Shown here: positions 1 to 7,800 of the stretch, piece after piece
Numbering within the stretch: position 1 is the first letter of the stretch
Layout of the letters: each line of letters opens with the position of its first letter
Assembly: GCF_900129225.1 (NCBI RefSeq)
Contig: NZ_FQUG01000003.1
Location: 186,001 to 250,000, forward strand
Source: Schwartzia succinivorans DSM 10502
GTDB taxonomy: Bacteria > Bacillota > Negativicutes > Selenomonadales > Selenomonadaceae
Length of the DNA: 64,000 nucleotides
Direction: 5' to 3'
The notes under the pieces: model-generated
Told to the model about the DNA's origin: nothing
The model's input: only the letters and a program-made list of their open reading frames with translations
Database searches by the model: none
Made by a program: the position numbers and the translations under genes

Positions 1-399
1 GATAATGCTGCAAAGGAATGCGAGAATATGAAGCTTCAGGCACAGATGGAGCTTTCTGAGCAGCAGATTTCGGTGCGTGAGAATGTGCGCCGCGAGGAAG
101 AAAAATACGATGCTGTATTGCAGCGTCAAAGGCAGTTCCTTATAAAGATAAAGTCCCTTCTCCGTACCGAGCTTGAGCTTCTTGAGGAAGACGGTGTAAG
201 GGAGGCCGTAGGCTCTCTTGATGAGATTTCTGAGGAAATAAAGGAAGAGCTGGATAAGGACAGCGGAGTAAAACCGCTGCCTTGGCAGCATCATTATCAT
301 ATGAAAAATACAAATCCCGACGGACCGGTGGAGCGTGACGCCAGAGTGCTCGCTGAGCAGCGGCGTGAGCAGCAAAGCCATGAGGACGGTAATAAATAA
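1..399 (+). CDS. divIVA: DivIVA-family protein, C-terminal part (partial)
   Basis: The frame is open from base 1, so the true start lies upstream of the window. The visible 132 residues begin DNAAKECENMK and are dominated by charged, heptad-like helix (EEEKYDAVLQRQRQFLIKIKSLLRTELELL), followed by an acidic hydrophilic tail. This resembles the C-terminal coiled coil of DivIVA, the curvature-sensing scaffold of division and polar growth in Firmicutes. Position just before lspA and an rluD-type gene fits a Firmicute division cluster. Only the tail is visible, so another coiled-coil protein is possible. Confidence 0.7.
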   Translation, partial: DNAAKECENMKLQAQMELSEQQISVRENVRREEEKYDAVLQRQRQFLIKIKSLLRTELELLEEDGVREAVGSLDEISEEIKEELDKDSGVKPLPWQHHYHMKNTNPDGPVERDARVLAEQRREQQSHEDGNK

Positions 400-416
400 G
401 AGGGGCACGAAACAAC

Positions 417-866
417 GTGTTTTGGCTGATTGTAGCATTACTGATTATTCTTGATCAGGCAGTTAAATTTTTTGTCATGGCATCTATGGAGCTGGGACAT
501 TCAGTTCCTGTCCTGCCTGGCATTTTTCATATCACATACATACAAAATCCCGGGGCTGCCTTCGGTATACTTGCCGAGCAGCGTTGGATATTTATAATTG
601 CCGGAGTTTTGATTATAGGAGCCGGTGTGTTCTTTTTTAAGCGGCTGGAAAAGGAAAGTGCGTGGATTTACTACGGGTCGTCTCTTCTTCTTGGCGGTGC
701 GGCTTCCAATTTGATTGACCGTATCTGGCTTGGAAAGGTCATTGATTTTTTTGATTTTAGAGTCTGGCCGGTATTTAACACGGCTGATATCGCCATCTGC
801 GTCGGAGTCGGAGCTATTCTGTACGCTATGCTTATGGATGAATGGAAGGAGGCACATCAGGCCTGA
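417..866 (+). CDS. lspA: Lipoprotein signal peptidase (signal peptidase II)
   Basis: An inner-membrane aspartyl protease that cleaves the signal peptide of diacylglyceryl-modified prolipoproteins, acting after Lgt (encoded at 41732-42538). The protein has 149 residues, four hydrophobic segments, the family NPGAAFG motif near residue 44, and both catalytic aspartates: Asp101 in SNLID and Asp124 in NTAD. The start is GTG, preceded by an AGAGGGG Shine-Dalgarno element at 399-405. The gene lies 17 bases after divIVA and its stop overlaps the next gene (TGATG), so the three are probably co-transcribed. Confidence 0.96.
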   Translation: MFWLIVALLIILDQAVKFFVMASMELGHSVPVLPGIFHITYIQNPGAAFGILAEQRWIFIIAGVLIIGAGVFFFKRLEKESAWIYYGSSLLLGGAASNLIDRIWLGKVIDFFDFRVWPVFNTADIAICVGVGAILYAMLMDEWKEAHQA

Positions 867-1786
867 TGGAGCGTTTTGAATATACTGCGGAAACGACAGG
901 TACACGGCTGGATGTTTTCCTTTCCGAAAAGCAGCCCGAGCTTTCACGCTCTCATATACAAAAGGTTATCGAGAGCGGCGGCGCGCTGGTAAACGGAAAA
1001 GCAGAAAAAAGCAGAACGAAGCTGAAGGAAGGGGACACTGTTTCCTTTACTCTGCCGGATCCCGTATCGGTAGATGTGCTGCCGGAGGATATTCCTCTGG
1101 ATATTTTATACGAGGATCATGATGTTATTGTTGTAAACAAAGCACGCGGTATGGTTGTTCATCCTGCAGCGGGAGTTTACAACGGTACCCTGGTTAATGC
1201 GCTTTTGCATCATTGTGAGGATCTTTCCGGGATTAACGGTGCGGTTCGTCCGGGAATTGTCCATCGTCTTGATAAGGATACGTCCGGTGTCATGATAGCG
1301 GCGAAAAATGATGCGGCGCATGTAGATTTGGCGGAGCAGATACGCGTAAAAAGTGCTCACAGGGTATACTTGGCAGTTGTCTGCGGAAATATTGCAGAAG
1401 AGAGCGGAACGATTCATGGTGCTATTGGCAGAAGCCAAAAGGACCGCCAAAAGATGGCAGTCGTGCTGCACAACGGAAAGGATGCTACTACCAAGTTTAA
1501 GGTACTTGAACGATATGGGGACTATACTCTCGTAGAGTGTCGGCTTCTTACAGGCCGTACACATCAGATTCGCGTGCACATGGCATTCATAGGTCATCCC
1601 GTCCTCGGAGATCCTAAATACGGACCGAAAAAATGTCCGTTTGCAATAGAAGGGCAGGCACTTCACTCGAAGTCGCTTACCTTTGAACATCCGGTATCAA
1701 AAAAGGAAATGACCTTTGAGGCTCCTGTACCTGAGGATATGCAGCGTATTATTGATTCGCTGAGAAAGCGGCAGGGGATAAAGTGA
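866..1786 (+). CDS. rluD: RluD-type 23S rRNA pseudouridine synthase
   Basis: Pseudouridine synthase of the RluA/RluD family, which isomerises uridines in 23S rRNA. An N-terminal S4 RNA-binding domain (about residues 10-75; SRSHIQKVIESGGALVNG) precedes the catalytic domain. Motif HRLDKDTSG carries the catalytic aspartate (about residue 136); LTGRTHQIRVHM is the second family motif. I place the start at the ATG overlapping the lspA stop. An in-frame ATG at 842 would add eight residues inside lspA with no S4 homology. Exact target uridines (RluD or another paralogue such as YlyB) cannot be assigned from sequence alone. Confidence 0.93.
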   Translation: MERFEYTAETTGTRLDVFLSEKQPELSRSHIQKVIESGGALVNGKAEKSRTKLKEGDTVSFTLPDPVSVDVLPEDIPLDILYEDHDVIVVNKARGMVVHPAAGVYNGTLVNALLHHCEDLSGINGAVRPGIVHRLDKDTSGVMIAAKNDAAHVDLAEQIRVKSAHRVYLAVVCGNIAEESGTIHGAIGRSQKDRQKMAVVLHNGKDATTKFKVLERYGDYTLVECRLLTGRTHQIRVHMAFIGHPVLGDPKYGPKKCPFAIEGQALHSKSLTFEHPVSKKEMTFEAPVPEDMQRIIDSLRKRQGIK

Positions 1787-1803
1787 GACTTATTCAGGGC
1801 TTT

Positions 1804-1848
1804 ATAGGTGCTATCCCCCACCTTAGAGGCGGGAGCCTTAGCACCTAT
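1804..1848 (+). promoter_or_regulatory. Candidate PyrR-binding hairpin in the pyrR leader
   Basis: A perfect 9-bp inverted repeat (ATAGGTGCT at 1804-1812, AGCACCTAT at 1840-1848) encloses a purine-rich loop. Bases 1821-1829 read CCTTAGAGG, which matches eight of nine positions of the PyrR anti-antiterminator consensus CCNGNGAGG. The hairpin lies about 25 bases before the pyrR Shine-Dalgarno and no intrinsic terminator follows it. If functional it would more likely act on translation or RNA stability than by transcription termination. Confidence 0.5.
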
Positions 1849-1875
1849 TGGCATCGGATAAAAAATAACTGATAG

Positions 1876-2439
<564 letters not shown>

Positions 2440-2450
2440 AAAGAAATAAG

Positions 2451-2494
2451 AAAAGCTCACGTCTTCGAAATGCTTCGGGGCGTGAGCTTTTTTT
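2451..2494. terminator. Bidirectional terminator between pyrR and rqcH
   Basis: Inverted repeat AAAAGCTCACG / CGTGAGCTTTTT with a U-tract for both strands; it overlaps the stop codon of rqcH. Confidence 0.9.
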
Positions 2495-4247
2495 ACTGCT
2501 GCTGTGAAAGAATACTTCGCAGTGCTTTATCGTCGGGTGTACGGTAGAGTGTTTTCTGATTTGTAAAAATAACAAAGCCGGGCTTTGCTCCTGATGGCTT
2601 TTTTACATAACGGCAAAGCGTATAATCGACAGGTATATTGGATGAGCCTGCTGCCTGACTGAAATGCGCGGCAAGGTCTGCTGCCAGAAGCAGAGCCTCA
2701 TCTGAAGGTGCTGCTCCCTCGGTGCGCAGTATGACATGAGAGCCGGGGATGTCCTTTGTGTGAAGCCATACATCATCACGGTCAGCGGTCTTGAAGGTCA
2801 GACGATCGTTTTGATAGTTGTTTTTCCCAACAAGTATTTCAGTCCCGTCAGATGCGGTGAAGATGAAGGGCTTCGATGGCTTGAGAGAAGCCTTTTTCTT
2901 CTTTGTGCTTTTAAGATATCCCTGAGCCGTTAGTTCGGCCTTTATGTCCTCAAGCTCTGACAGAGTTGAAGATACGGCAAGGGAAGCTTCAACACTTTCA
3001 AGGTAACGTATGGATTCACCGCACGATACTATTTGTTCGTCGAGAAGCGAACGTGCGCGTTTGAGCTTGTTGTATCTGTGGTAGTACGCCTGAATATTTT
3101 CAGCGACGGTGAGACGCTGATCCATTTCGATTTTAATCACTGCACCTTCTGTGGAATATATATCGGGAAGGGACAGCTCTGAATCCGCGCGGTCCTTCAG
3201 CTGATACTGGTAAGTCATGAGGTTGTCTGCCTTGATGCGGTATTCCTCTGCATTGTCAGCTTCCTCGACATCCTTGTGCAGCTTTACCAGCTTGTTTTTC
3301 GCCCGCGTAAGCTCGGTGTGCACCAGTTTTTTGAGAGGCTCCTTATCCTGTGGGACAAAGCTTCCTAAAATTGAAGTGGCCTTGGCGAGCATTGCATCTA
3401 TTGAAGGAAAAAAATCAATATCTTCTTCCGGAAGATAATGGAGCGTAAATGTGGACATTGCCTTGATTTTATTTTTTTCTCCACGAACAAGACATGGCAT
3501 TGAATCAGAATCAGAAAGCGCGTCCACTGTTTCTTTGATTGCATTTTCCAGCGATTTATAGTCTGCTTCATCCAAAGAAGAAAGCGGTGCGTTTGGTGAA
3601 AGTCCGGCTGAGAAGGCCGTTTCTTTTGCTGTAACCGGACCAAAGCCGAGACATGCAGCACAAAGTGCCTGGCTTAGCTTCATATCCGTAAATCCTCTCA
3701 GCTTTTCAATGATTTTTTGAGGCGGAGCGAGAGTTACGTCATATTTATCCTGTGTTGGAGGTATCTCGTACGGTTCGCCAGGAAGAACCTCACGGATACG
3801 GCTGCTGTTGGCGCCAACCTTCCGAAGCGCATCTATTATGATGCCGTCCTGTACGAGAATAAGATTGCTGTATTTTCCCATCAGTTCGCATATCAGTGTC
3901 TTCGTTACTATTCGCCCGCCGGCACCTATTACATCAATGTCGATAGATATTATGCGGTCGAGACCGTGCTGGCGTATCTGGGCGATACGGCCTGTTTCAA
4001 TCTGCTTCCTGAGAACCATGCAGAAGGTAGGGGGCTCTGCAGGGCTTTCAAGCGGTGCATCCAGACGGTAAAGAATCGGGTTCTGCGGCTGTATTGATAT
4101 GTAAAGCAGCTGATTTTCACCGGGCTGGCGCACGGAAAAGGTGAGTGTCTGTCTGTTGGGCTGAGTAATCTTATCTATCCTTCCGCCTGTGAGAGACTTG
4201 TTCAGTTCAATAACAAGGCGGCGCATTGAAAATCCGTCTAGACTCAT
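2493..4247 (-). CDS. rqcH: Rqc2 homologue RqcH (NFACT family)
   Basis: NFACT-family ribosome quality control factor. RqcH binds obstructed 50S subunits and recruits tRNA-Ala to add C-terminal alanine tails; older annotations call it a fibronectin-binding protein. The 584 residues show the N-terminal NFACT-N domain (MSLDGFSMRRLVIELNKSL, with Ala/Arg-rich motif TGGRIDKITQP), a central coiled coil (about 290-420), and a C-terminal NFACT-R domain (VGKNNYQNDRLTFK, DVWLHTKDIPGSHVIL). It is convergent with pyrR. The tmRNA gene at 58793-59144 supplies the other main rescue route in this window. Confidence 0.95.
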   Translation of the reverse strand: MSLDGFSMRRLVIELNKSLTGGRIDKITQPNRQTLTFSVRQPGENQLLYISIQPQNPILYRLDAPLESPAEPPTFCMVLRKQIETGRIAQIRQHGLDRIISIDIDVIGAGGRIVTKTLICELMGKYSNLILVQDGIIIDALRKVGANSSRIREVLPGEPYEIPPTQDKYDVTLAPPQKIIEKLRGFTDMKLSQALCAACLGFGPVTAKETAFSAGLSPNAPLSSLDEADYKSLENAIKETVDALSDSDSMPCLVRGEKNKIKAMSTFTLHYLPEEDIDFFPSIDAMLAKATSILGSFVPQDKEPLKKLVHTELTRAKNKLVKLHKDVEEADNAEEYRIKADNLMTYQYQLKDRADSELSLPDIYSTEGAVIKIEMDQRLTVAENIQAYYHRYNKLKRARSLLDEQIVSCGESIRYLESVEASLAVSSTLSELEDIKAELTAQGYLKSTKKKKASLKPSKPFIFTASDGTEILVGKNNYQNDRLTFKTADRDDVWLHTKDIPGSHVILRTEGAAPSDEALLLAADLAAHFSQAAGSSNIPVDYTLCRYVKKPSGAKPGFVIFTNQKTLYRTPDDKALRSILSQQQ

Positions 4248-4312
4248 TAAAAAACCTCATTTCATAGGTATTTCTTCTAGTATATCACAGGGGAGAAAAT
4301 GTGAAAAAAATC

Positions 4313-4341
4313 TTGCCGAGTGAGACTTATTGGTATATACT
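4313..4341 (+). promoter_or_regulatory. Sigma-70-type promoter of corA
   Basis: TTGCCG (4313-4318), 17-bp spacer, TATACT (4336-4341). Initiation near 4348 would give a leader of about 205 bases before the corA start. Confidence 0.7.
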
Positions 4342-4347
4342 TTTTTG

Positions 4348-4552
4348 AGGTAAACCGCAAGGTTAGATTCAAGGAAGGATGGTGAGAAATATGGACGGCG
4401 ATCACCCTGATTTATGTATGTGTAATATGAATTCGAATCGTAGGGAACGCTGCCGTTTTCTCAGCCTTTTAACTGAGATGTGGGAGCGCTTTTGAGGTTG
4501 CCTCTTTAGCGCTTTTTTTAAGCCCGTTCCCTGCAGGGAAGGGGTTTTTTCT
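4348..4552 (+). promoter_or_regulatory. Structured corA leader, candidate cis-regulatory RNA
   Basis: Elements seen in order: a GNRA-capped hairpin AACC-GCAA-GGTT (4353-4364); a GGTGA/TCACC pair (4381-4385, 4402-4406); an intrinsic terminator (4485-4519); and a second hairpin with arms TTCCC/GGGAA (4527-4540) that contains the Shine-Dalgarno (GGAAGGGG) and is followed by six T. GGGAACG at 4443-4449 is a perfect complement of CGTTCCC at 4525-4531 and could free the ribosome binding site. I could not match it to the M-box, NiCo or yybP-ykoY consensus. Confidence 0.5.
4485..4519 (+). terminator. Intrinsic terminator inside the corA leader
   Basis: AGCGCT (4485-4490) pairs with AGCGCT (4508-4513); an inner GAGG/CCTC pair extends the hairpin and seven T follow. 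It lies between the corA promoter and start, so it is probably an attenuator. Confidence 0.75.
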
Positions 4553-5506
4553 ATGCTTAGAATACTGAAATCCCATGAGAGCGGACGGCTTGTTGAGCTG
4601 GATTTGAATACGCTCGAAAAGGGAGCATGGATCAATATTATAGATCCTACACCGTACGAACTGAAAATCGTCGGTGAACTTACGAACGTTGAGCCGGACT
4701 TCCTGCGTTCTGCATTGGATGATGAGGAGCGCTCGCATACAGATGTTGAGGACGATGCTATCATGGTCCTGACGAATGTACCTGTCATGCGCTCCTACGA
4801 AAGCTATGATACGCTGCCGCTGGCACTTATACTGACGAAGGAATATATCATCACGGTCTGCTTGGAGGAAACGCCGGTTCTTTCAGAATTTAATGAAAGA
4901 AGCTCGCGGTTCTTCCGCACCTTCAAAAAGACACGTTTTCTGTTCCAGATTTTGTATAAATCTGCTACCTTTTATCTGAGATATCTCAGGCAGATCAGCA
5001 AGCTCTCAGATGAGGTTGAGCATATGCTCCGCGATTCAATGAGAAACAGGGATATTCTTCGCCTGCTTGAGCTGCAGAAGGGCCTGACATATTTTAATGC
5101 GGCGCTCCGTTCTGACGGTGCTGTGCTTGATAAGCTGCTGCGTCTCCGCACAAATCCGCAGACACAGCCGATTCTCAAGATGTACGAGGAAGACGAGGAT
5201 CTGTTGGAGGATGTTATTATAGAGAATAAGCAGGCGCGGGAAATGGTTGAAATGTACAGCAAAATTCTTGCGCGGCTCGCAGATACTTTCTCCTCAATTA
5301 TTTCAAACAATCAGAACCTGGTTATGAAATTCCTCGCAGCTATGACGATTATTCTTGCCATACCGACGGTTATCTCAAGCTTTTTCGGGATGAATGTTCC
5401 TGTACCACTGGCAACAAGCGCGGACGCTTTTCTCGTCATCGCGGGACTTTCTGTTTCTATTGCAGGATTCATGGCATTTGTGCTTTGGCGGCATAATATG
5501 TTTTGA
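4553..5506 (+). CDS. corA: CorA-family magnesium/cobalt transporter
   Basis: Pentameric divalent-cation channel of the inner membrane. The 317 residues comprise a large cytoplasmic alpha/beta domain, a long helix (about 150-260) and two C-terminal membrane segments. The signature GMN is at about residues 279-281 (SFFGMNVPVP) at the end of TM1, and the basic end WRHNMF follows TM2. The usual substrate is Mg2+, with Co2+ or Ni2+ also carried by some members. Expression is probably attenuated by its leader. The downstream 76-residue gene is 16 bases away and likely co-transcribed. Confidence 0.93.
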   Translation: MLRILKSHESGRLVELDLNTLEKGAWINIIDPTPYELKIVGELTNVEPDFLRSALDDEERSHTDVEDDAIMVLTNVPVMRSYESYDTLPLALILTKEYIITVCLEETPVLSEFNERSSRFFRTFKKTRFLFQILYKSATFYLRYLRQISKLSDEVEHMLRDSMRNRDILRLLELQKGLTYFNAALRSDGAVLDKLLRLRTNPQTQPILKMYEEDEDLLEDVIIENKQAREMVEMYSKILARLADTFSSIISNNQNLVMKFLAAMTIILAIPTVISSFFGMNVPVPLATSADAFLVIAGLSVSIAGFMAFVLWRHNMF

Positions 5507-5522
5507 TGAAAGGAATATTTCT

Positions 5523-5753
5523 ATGGGAGTTATGCTTGAGTCCGAACTAAAATCCGGAAAAATTTTTGGAGATTTTGAAAATAATGAATATGTTTACATG
5601 CCTGCCAGTGAGTTCGGTGTAGATGAACCATTGTGCGTCTATGAAACACTGGAGGGGCGTGAGGACGTCACGCTCGAAGAAGCGCTGCGCCTTGTGAGAG
5701 TAAGGAGTTTGCGTCCTGTGAAACACCCAAGGCTGGGGAAGACGAGCTGCTAA
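5523..5753 (+). CDS. Small conserved-looking hypothetical protein
   Basis: A 76-residue protein I do not recognise. It is acidic in the middle (EFGVDEPLCVYETLEGREDVTLEEALRL) with a basic C-terminus (RVRSLRPVKHPRLGK), and has no signal peptide or membrane segment. I chose the ATG at 5523 because AAAGGAA (5512-5518 region) precedes it; the longer frame from 5394 overlaps corA. It lies 16 bases after corA and before a strong terminator, so it is the last gene of the corA transcript. Confidence 0.6.
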   Translation: MGVMLESELKSGKIFGDFENNEYVYMPASEFGVDEPLCVYETLEGREDVTLEEALRLVRVRSLRPVKHPRLGKTSC

Positions 5754-5814
5754 ACCGTGTATCGGGTACATACTTTGCAAAGTGTAAAGCATATACCTGA
5801 TACACGGTTTTTTA
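5753..5814 (+). terminator. Intrinsic terminator after the corA operon
   Basis: A stem of about 15 bp (ACCGTGTATCGGGTA with its complement, one wobble) is followed by TTTTTT at 5808-5813. Confidence 0.9.
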
Positions 5815-5830
5815 CTTGAAAAATTAGTGC

Positions 5831-5859
5831 TTGACAATGATTTTGTCCCGTGCTATTCT
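5831..5859 (+). promoter_or_regulatory. Promoter upstream of the cobalamin riboswitch
   Basis: Consensus TTGACA (5831-5836), 17-bp spacer, TATTCT (5854-5859). Initiation near 5866 precedes the aptamer. Confidence 0.8.
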
Positions 5860-5916
5860 TGCAATGTAATCGGGATATGGACATCCCGTAAGACTCTGAA
5901 AAGTGAACATAGTTTG

Positions 5917-6062
5917 AATCAGGTGTCAGCGACTTAATAGAAAAGTTGGTAGAAGCCAACGCGGTCCCGCCACTGTAACAGAGAGTTCTTCGGCATAAGC
6001 CACTGGATATTCCGGGAAGGCGCCGAAGGATGATGACCTGGAGCCAGGAGAACTGCCTGATT
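5917..6062 (+). promoter_or_regulatory. Cobalamin (adenosylcobalamin-type) riboswitch aptamer
   Basis: The B12 box GAGCCAGGAGAACTGCC (6041-6057) and the core GCCACTGTAAC (5979-5989 region) are both present. Closing helix P1 is formed by AATCAGGT (5917-5924) and GCCTGATT (6055-6062). Hairpins with arms TTGGT/GCCAA and a CTTCGG-containing stem lie at the expected places. An intrinsic terminator follows at 6144, consistent with B12-dependent termination of the downstream unit (DnaA-N-like gene, cbiK and the nitrogenase-like genes). Confidence 0.93.
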
Positions 6063-6143
6063 GACAATCACCGGTTGACCTACGAGCGATGGGAAGGGGA
6101 TTTGACAGACAGCGTCTGTTCTATTGGCGTACTCTGTAATCAC

Positions 6144-6176
6144 GACTCTTTTCCGTTCGAGGGAAAGAGTCTTTTA
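6144..6176 (+). terminator. Riboswitch expression-platform terminator
   Basis: GACTCTTTTCC (6144-6154) pairs with GGGAAAGAGTC (6161-6171) around GTTCGA, then TTTTA. It lies 80 bases after the B12 aptamer. Confidence 0.8.
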
Positions 6177-6419
6177 TGTTGGCGGAAAGTTTTCCGTGAG
6201 TTCAGCTTTATGGAAAGCATTGCTCATACATTCCATTCAACTCTTTACACGCCGATTGCGGCGGGCCTCCGAGGTGGACTCTCGCGGGGCCGATTTTTTT
6301 TGTCCAAAACAGGACGCAAAAATGCTTGAAATTTTGTATGTATCGGTTTTTAAGTTTGCAAAGACAAGAAGCGCAGTTTCTGTTAAAATATTAAAAGATG
6401 AAAGAGAGGAGATATAAAA
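6177..6419 (+). other. Non-coding leader between riboswitch terminator and first gene
   Basis: About 240 bases without a convincing gene. It contains a second strong terminator hairpin at 6265-6301. The short frames crossing it lack ribosome binding sites. No clear second promoter was found before 6420, although the AT-rich stretch 6330-6400 could hold one. Confidence 0.4.
6265..6301 (+). terminator. Second tandem terminator in the B12-riboswitch leader
   Basis: GGCCTCCGAG pairs with CTCGCGGGGCC (one bulged base) across a seven-base loop and is followed by GA and eight T. Its strength suggests either a second attenuation step or that the downstream genes have their own promoter. Confidence 0.75.
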
Positions 6420-6758
6420 ATGCAGAATAACGGAACAGGATTGGCTGCAGATTTGCAGATAACGGCTGAGACGCCTATTACGGATGATCCGAACATTTCT
6501 ATCGAAAAACGCACTCCGCTGGAGGTCCGTCTTCAGGAGACCCGCCCTGAGCTTATAGGCGCGTTGAAGACGCTTAAGGAAAAAATAGGTGAGGAAAGCT
6601 TTAATAAATTCGTTGAGCCTCTCAACAATGTTACCCGAAGCGGTGGTATGCTTCTTCTGGTTGCAGAGGATTTGCGGCAGAAGTCTCTTTTGGAGCGTGA
6701 TTATATTCCGCAGATAAAAGAGGCCTTTGAGGTGCAGGTCGTCCGTATTGTTGTCTGA
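6420..6758 (+). CDS. Stand-alone DnaA N-terminal-domain-like protein
   Basis: A 112-residue protein. Residues about 45-112 resemble the DnaA N-terminal (domain I) fold: a first helix LKTLKEKIGEESFNKFVEPL, a strand pair around GGMLLLVAEDL, then RDYIPQIKEAF and a final strand VQVVRIVV. DnaA domain I mediates self-association and binds helicase or DnaA regulators; nothing here resembles the AAA+ or DNA-binding domains. The first 40 residues are polar and probably disordered. GAGAGGAGAT precedes the ATG. It lies 22 bases before cbiK, downstream of the B12 riboswitch. The function in this context is unknown and the assignment rests on pattern similarity. Confidence 0.6.
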   Translation: MQNNGTGLAADLQITAETPITDDPNISIEKRTPLEVRLQETRPELIGALKTLKEKIGEESFNKFVEPLNNVTRSGGMLLLVAEDLRQKSLLERDYIPQIKEAFEVQVVRIVV

Positions 6759-6780
6759 TTTTGGAAGACGAAGGTAGGAG

Positions 6781-7734
6781 ATGCTTGCATTGCAGGGCAA
6801 TTGTCATGCGAAATATATAATGCATCCTGAGGTCAGAAACGTGACAATGGCGCTTCGCCATGCCACGCAAATAGGAGTCCTGTGCTATGATACACCGGAG
6901 CTGCAGGGGCTTCCCGATAAGGATGCTATTCTTGTTATGAGCTTTGGTACGACTGTGACTGACGCACGCCGTACAACTATAGAAAAAACTGTAGAGGACA
7001 TACAGCAGAATCATCCTGATGTTAAGGTTGTGCTGGCATTTACCTCAAACATTGTTATTGAACGTATTGCCGAGAGGGAAGGAAAACGTTATCCGCTGCC
7101 TGAGGAGGCGCTGCATGCGTTGAAGGCAGAAGGATATACGCGTGTTGCTATGACGACGCTTGACCTCTTTCCGGGGATTGAATACACCTATGATACGAGT
7201 GTGTTCCATCTCTACAAGGCCGAGTTCAAGCGTGCAACCATGGGAACACCGCTCATTTACTGGATGGGACAGCATGGGCGCCGTGATGATGCCATGGATT
7301 TTGTGAAGGCGGTAGAAACACAGTTCCCGGAGCGTGAGCCCCACGGAGGCGTGCTTCTTATGGCACACGGTTCTCCGCATCCTTCAAATGCGTTTTACGA
7401 TACGATTCAGAGCCGATTGATGCAGCTTGGCTTCAGGAATGTTTATGTCTACACGGTGGAGGGCCGTCCTAATCTTTCGGACGTTGTGCCGTATCTGAAA
7501 CGGGCAGGCGTTCAGAAGATTACTCTGATGCCGCTCATGATGGTCGCCGGAACCCATGTCAAAAAGGATATGATGGCCGATAACCCTAAAAGCCATAAGG
7601 TTCAGCTCGAAGCGGCAGGCTTTGAGGTTAATCCGTATCTGAAGGGACTCGGTGAAAATGAAGCCGTGCGCAGGATGTATGTCGAGCGCGCGGATGAAGC
7701 TTATGAATATCTGAAGGACAGCGGAAAAAAGTAA
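6781..7734 (+). CDS. cbiK: CbiK-family sirohydrochlorin metallochelatase, cytoplasmic paralogue
   Basis: CbiK-type chelatases insert Co2+ into sirohydrochlorin in the anaerobic B12 pathway. The 317 residues contain the family metal ligands: His196 in MAHGSPH, Glu227 in YTVEG and His259 in MMVAGTH. No signal peptide is present, so it acts in the cytoplasm. It is a close paralogue of the secreted protein at 12836, similar even over the segment before the catalytic domain (HPEVRNVTMALRHATQIGVL here). The metal-site loop differs (AGTHVKKDM versus AGDHATNDM). The Shine-Dalgarno AGGTAGGAG is too close to the ATG at 6781, so the TTG at 6790 may be the real start. It is followed by nitrogenase-like genes. 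Confidence 0.9.
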   Translation: MLALQGNCHAKYIMHPEVRNVTMALRHATQIGVLCYDTPELQGLPDKDAILVMSFGTTVTDARRTTIEKTVEDIQQNHPDVKVVLAFTSNIVIERIAEREGKRYPLPEEALHALKAEGYTRVAMTTLDLFPGIEYTYDTSVFHLYKAEFKRATMGTPLIYWMGQHGRRDDAMDFVKAVETQFPEREPHGGVLLMAHGSPHPSNAFYDTIQSRLMQLGFRNVYVYTVEGRPNLSDVVPYLKRAGVQKITLMPLMMVAGTHVKKDMMADNPKSHKVQLEAAGFEVNPYLKGLGENEAVRRMYVERADEAYEYLKDSGKK

Positions 7735-7738
7735 AGAG

Positions 7739-7768
7739 GAGCCTCTGTGAATACAGGGGCTTTTCTTG
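7739..7768 (+). terminator. Weak terminator or attenuator between cbiK and the Fe-protein gene
   Basis: AGCCTCTGT pairs with ACAGGGGCT across GAAT and is followed by TTTCTTGTT. It could reduce read-through from cbiK into the nitrogenase-like genes. Confidence 0.5.
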
Positions 7769-7800
7769 TTCTACAGAAAAACGGCAGGAGGCTGCGGTAT

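Noticed and set aside
4348-4480. M-box magnesium riboswitch
   Set aside because: Only short fragments (GGTGAG, TATGGA) match; the order and core of the M-box are absent. Left as an unidentified leader.
6250-6301. Possible T-box (GAGGTGGACTCTCGCGG resembles AGGGTGGNACCGCG)
   Set aside because: No stem I, AG bulge or specifier loop is visible upstream, and the segment is explained by a strong terminator hairpin. It lies within a B12-riboswitch leader.
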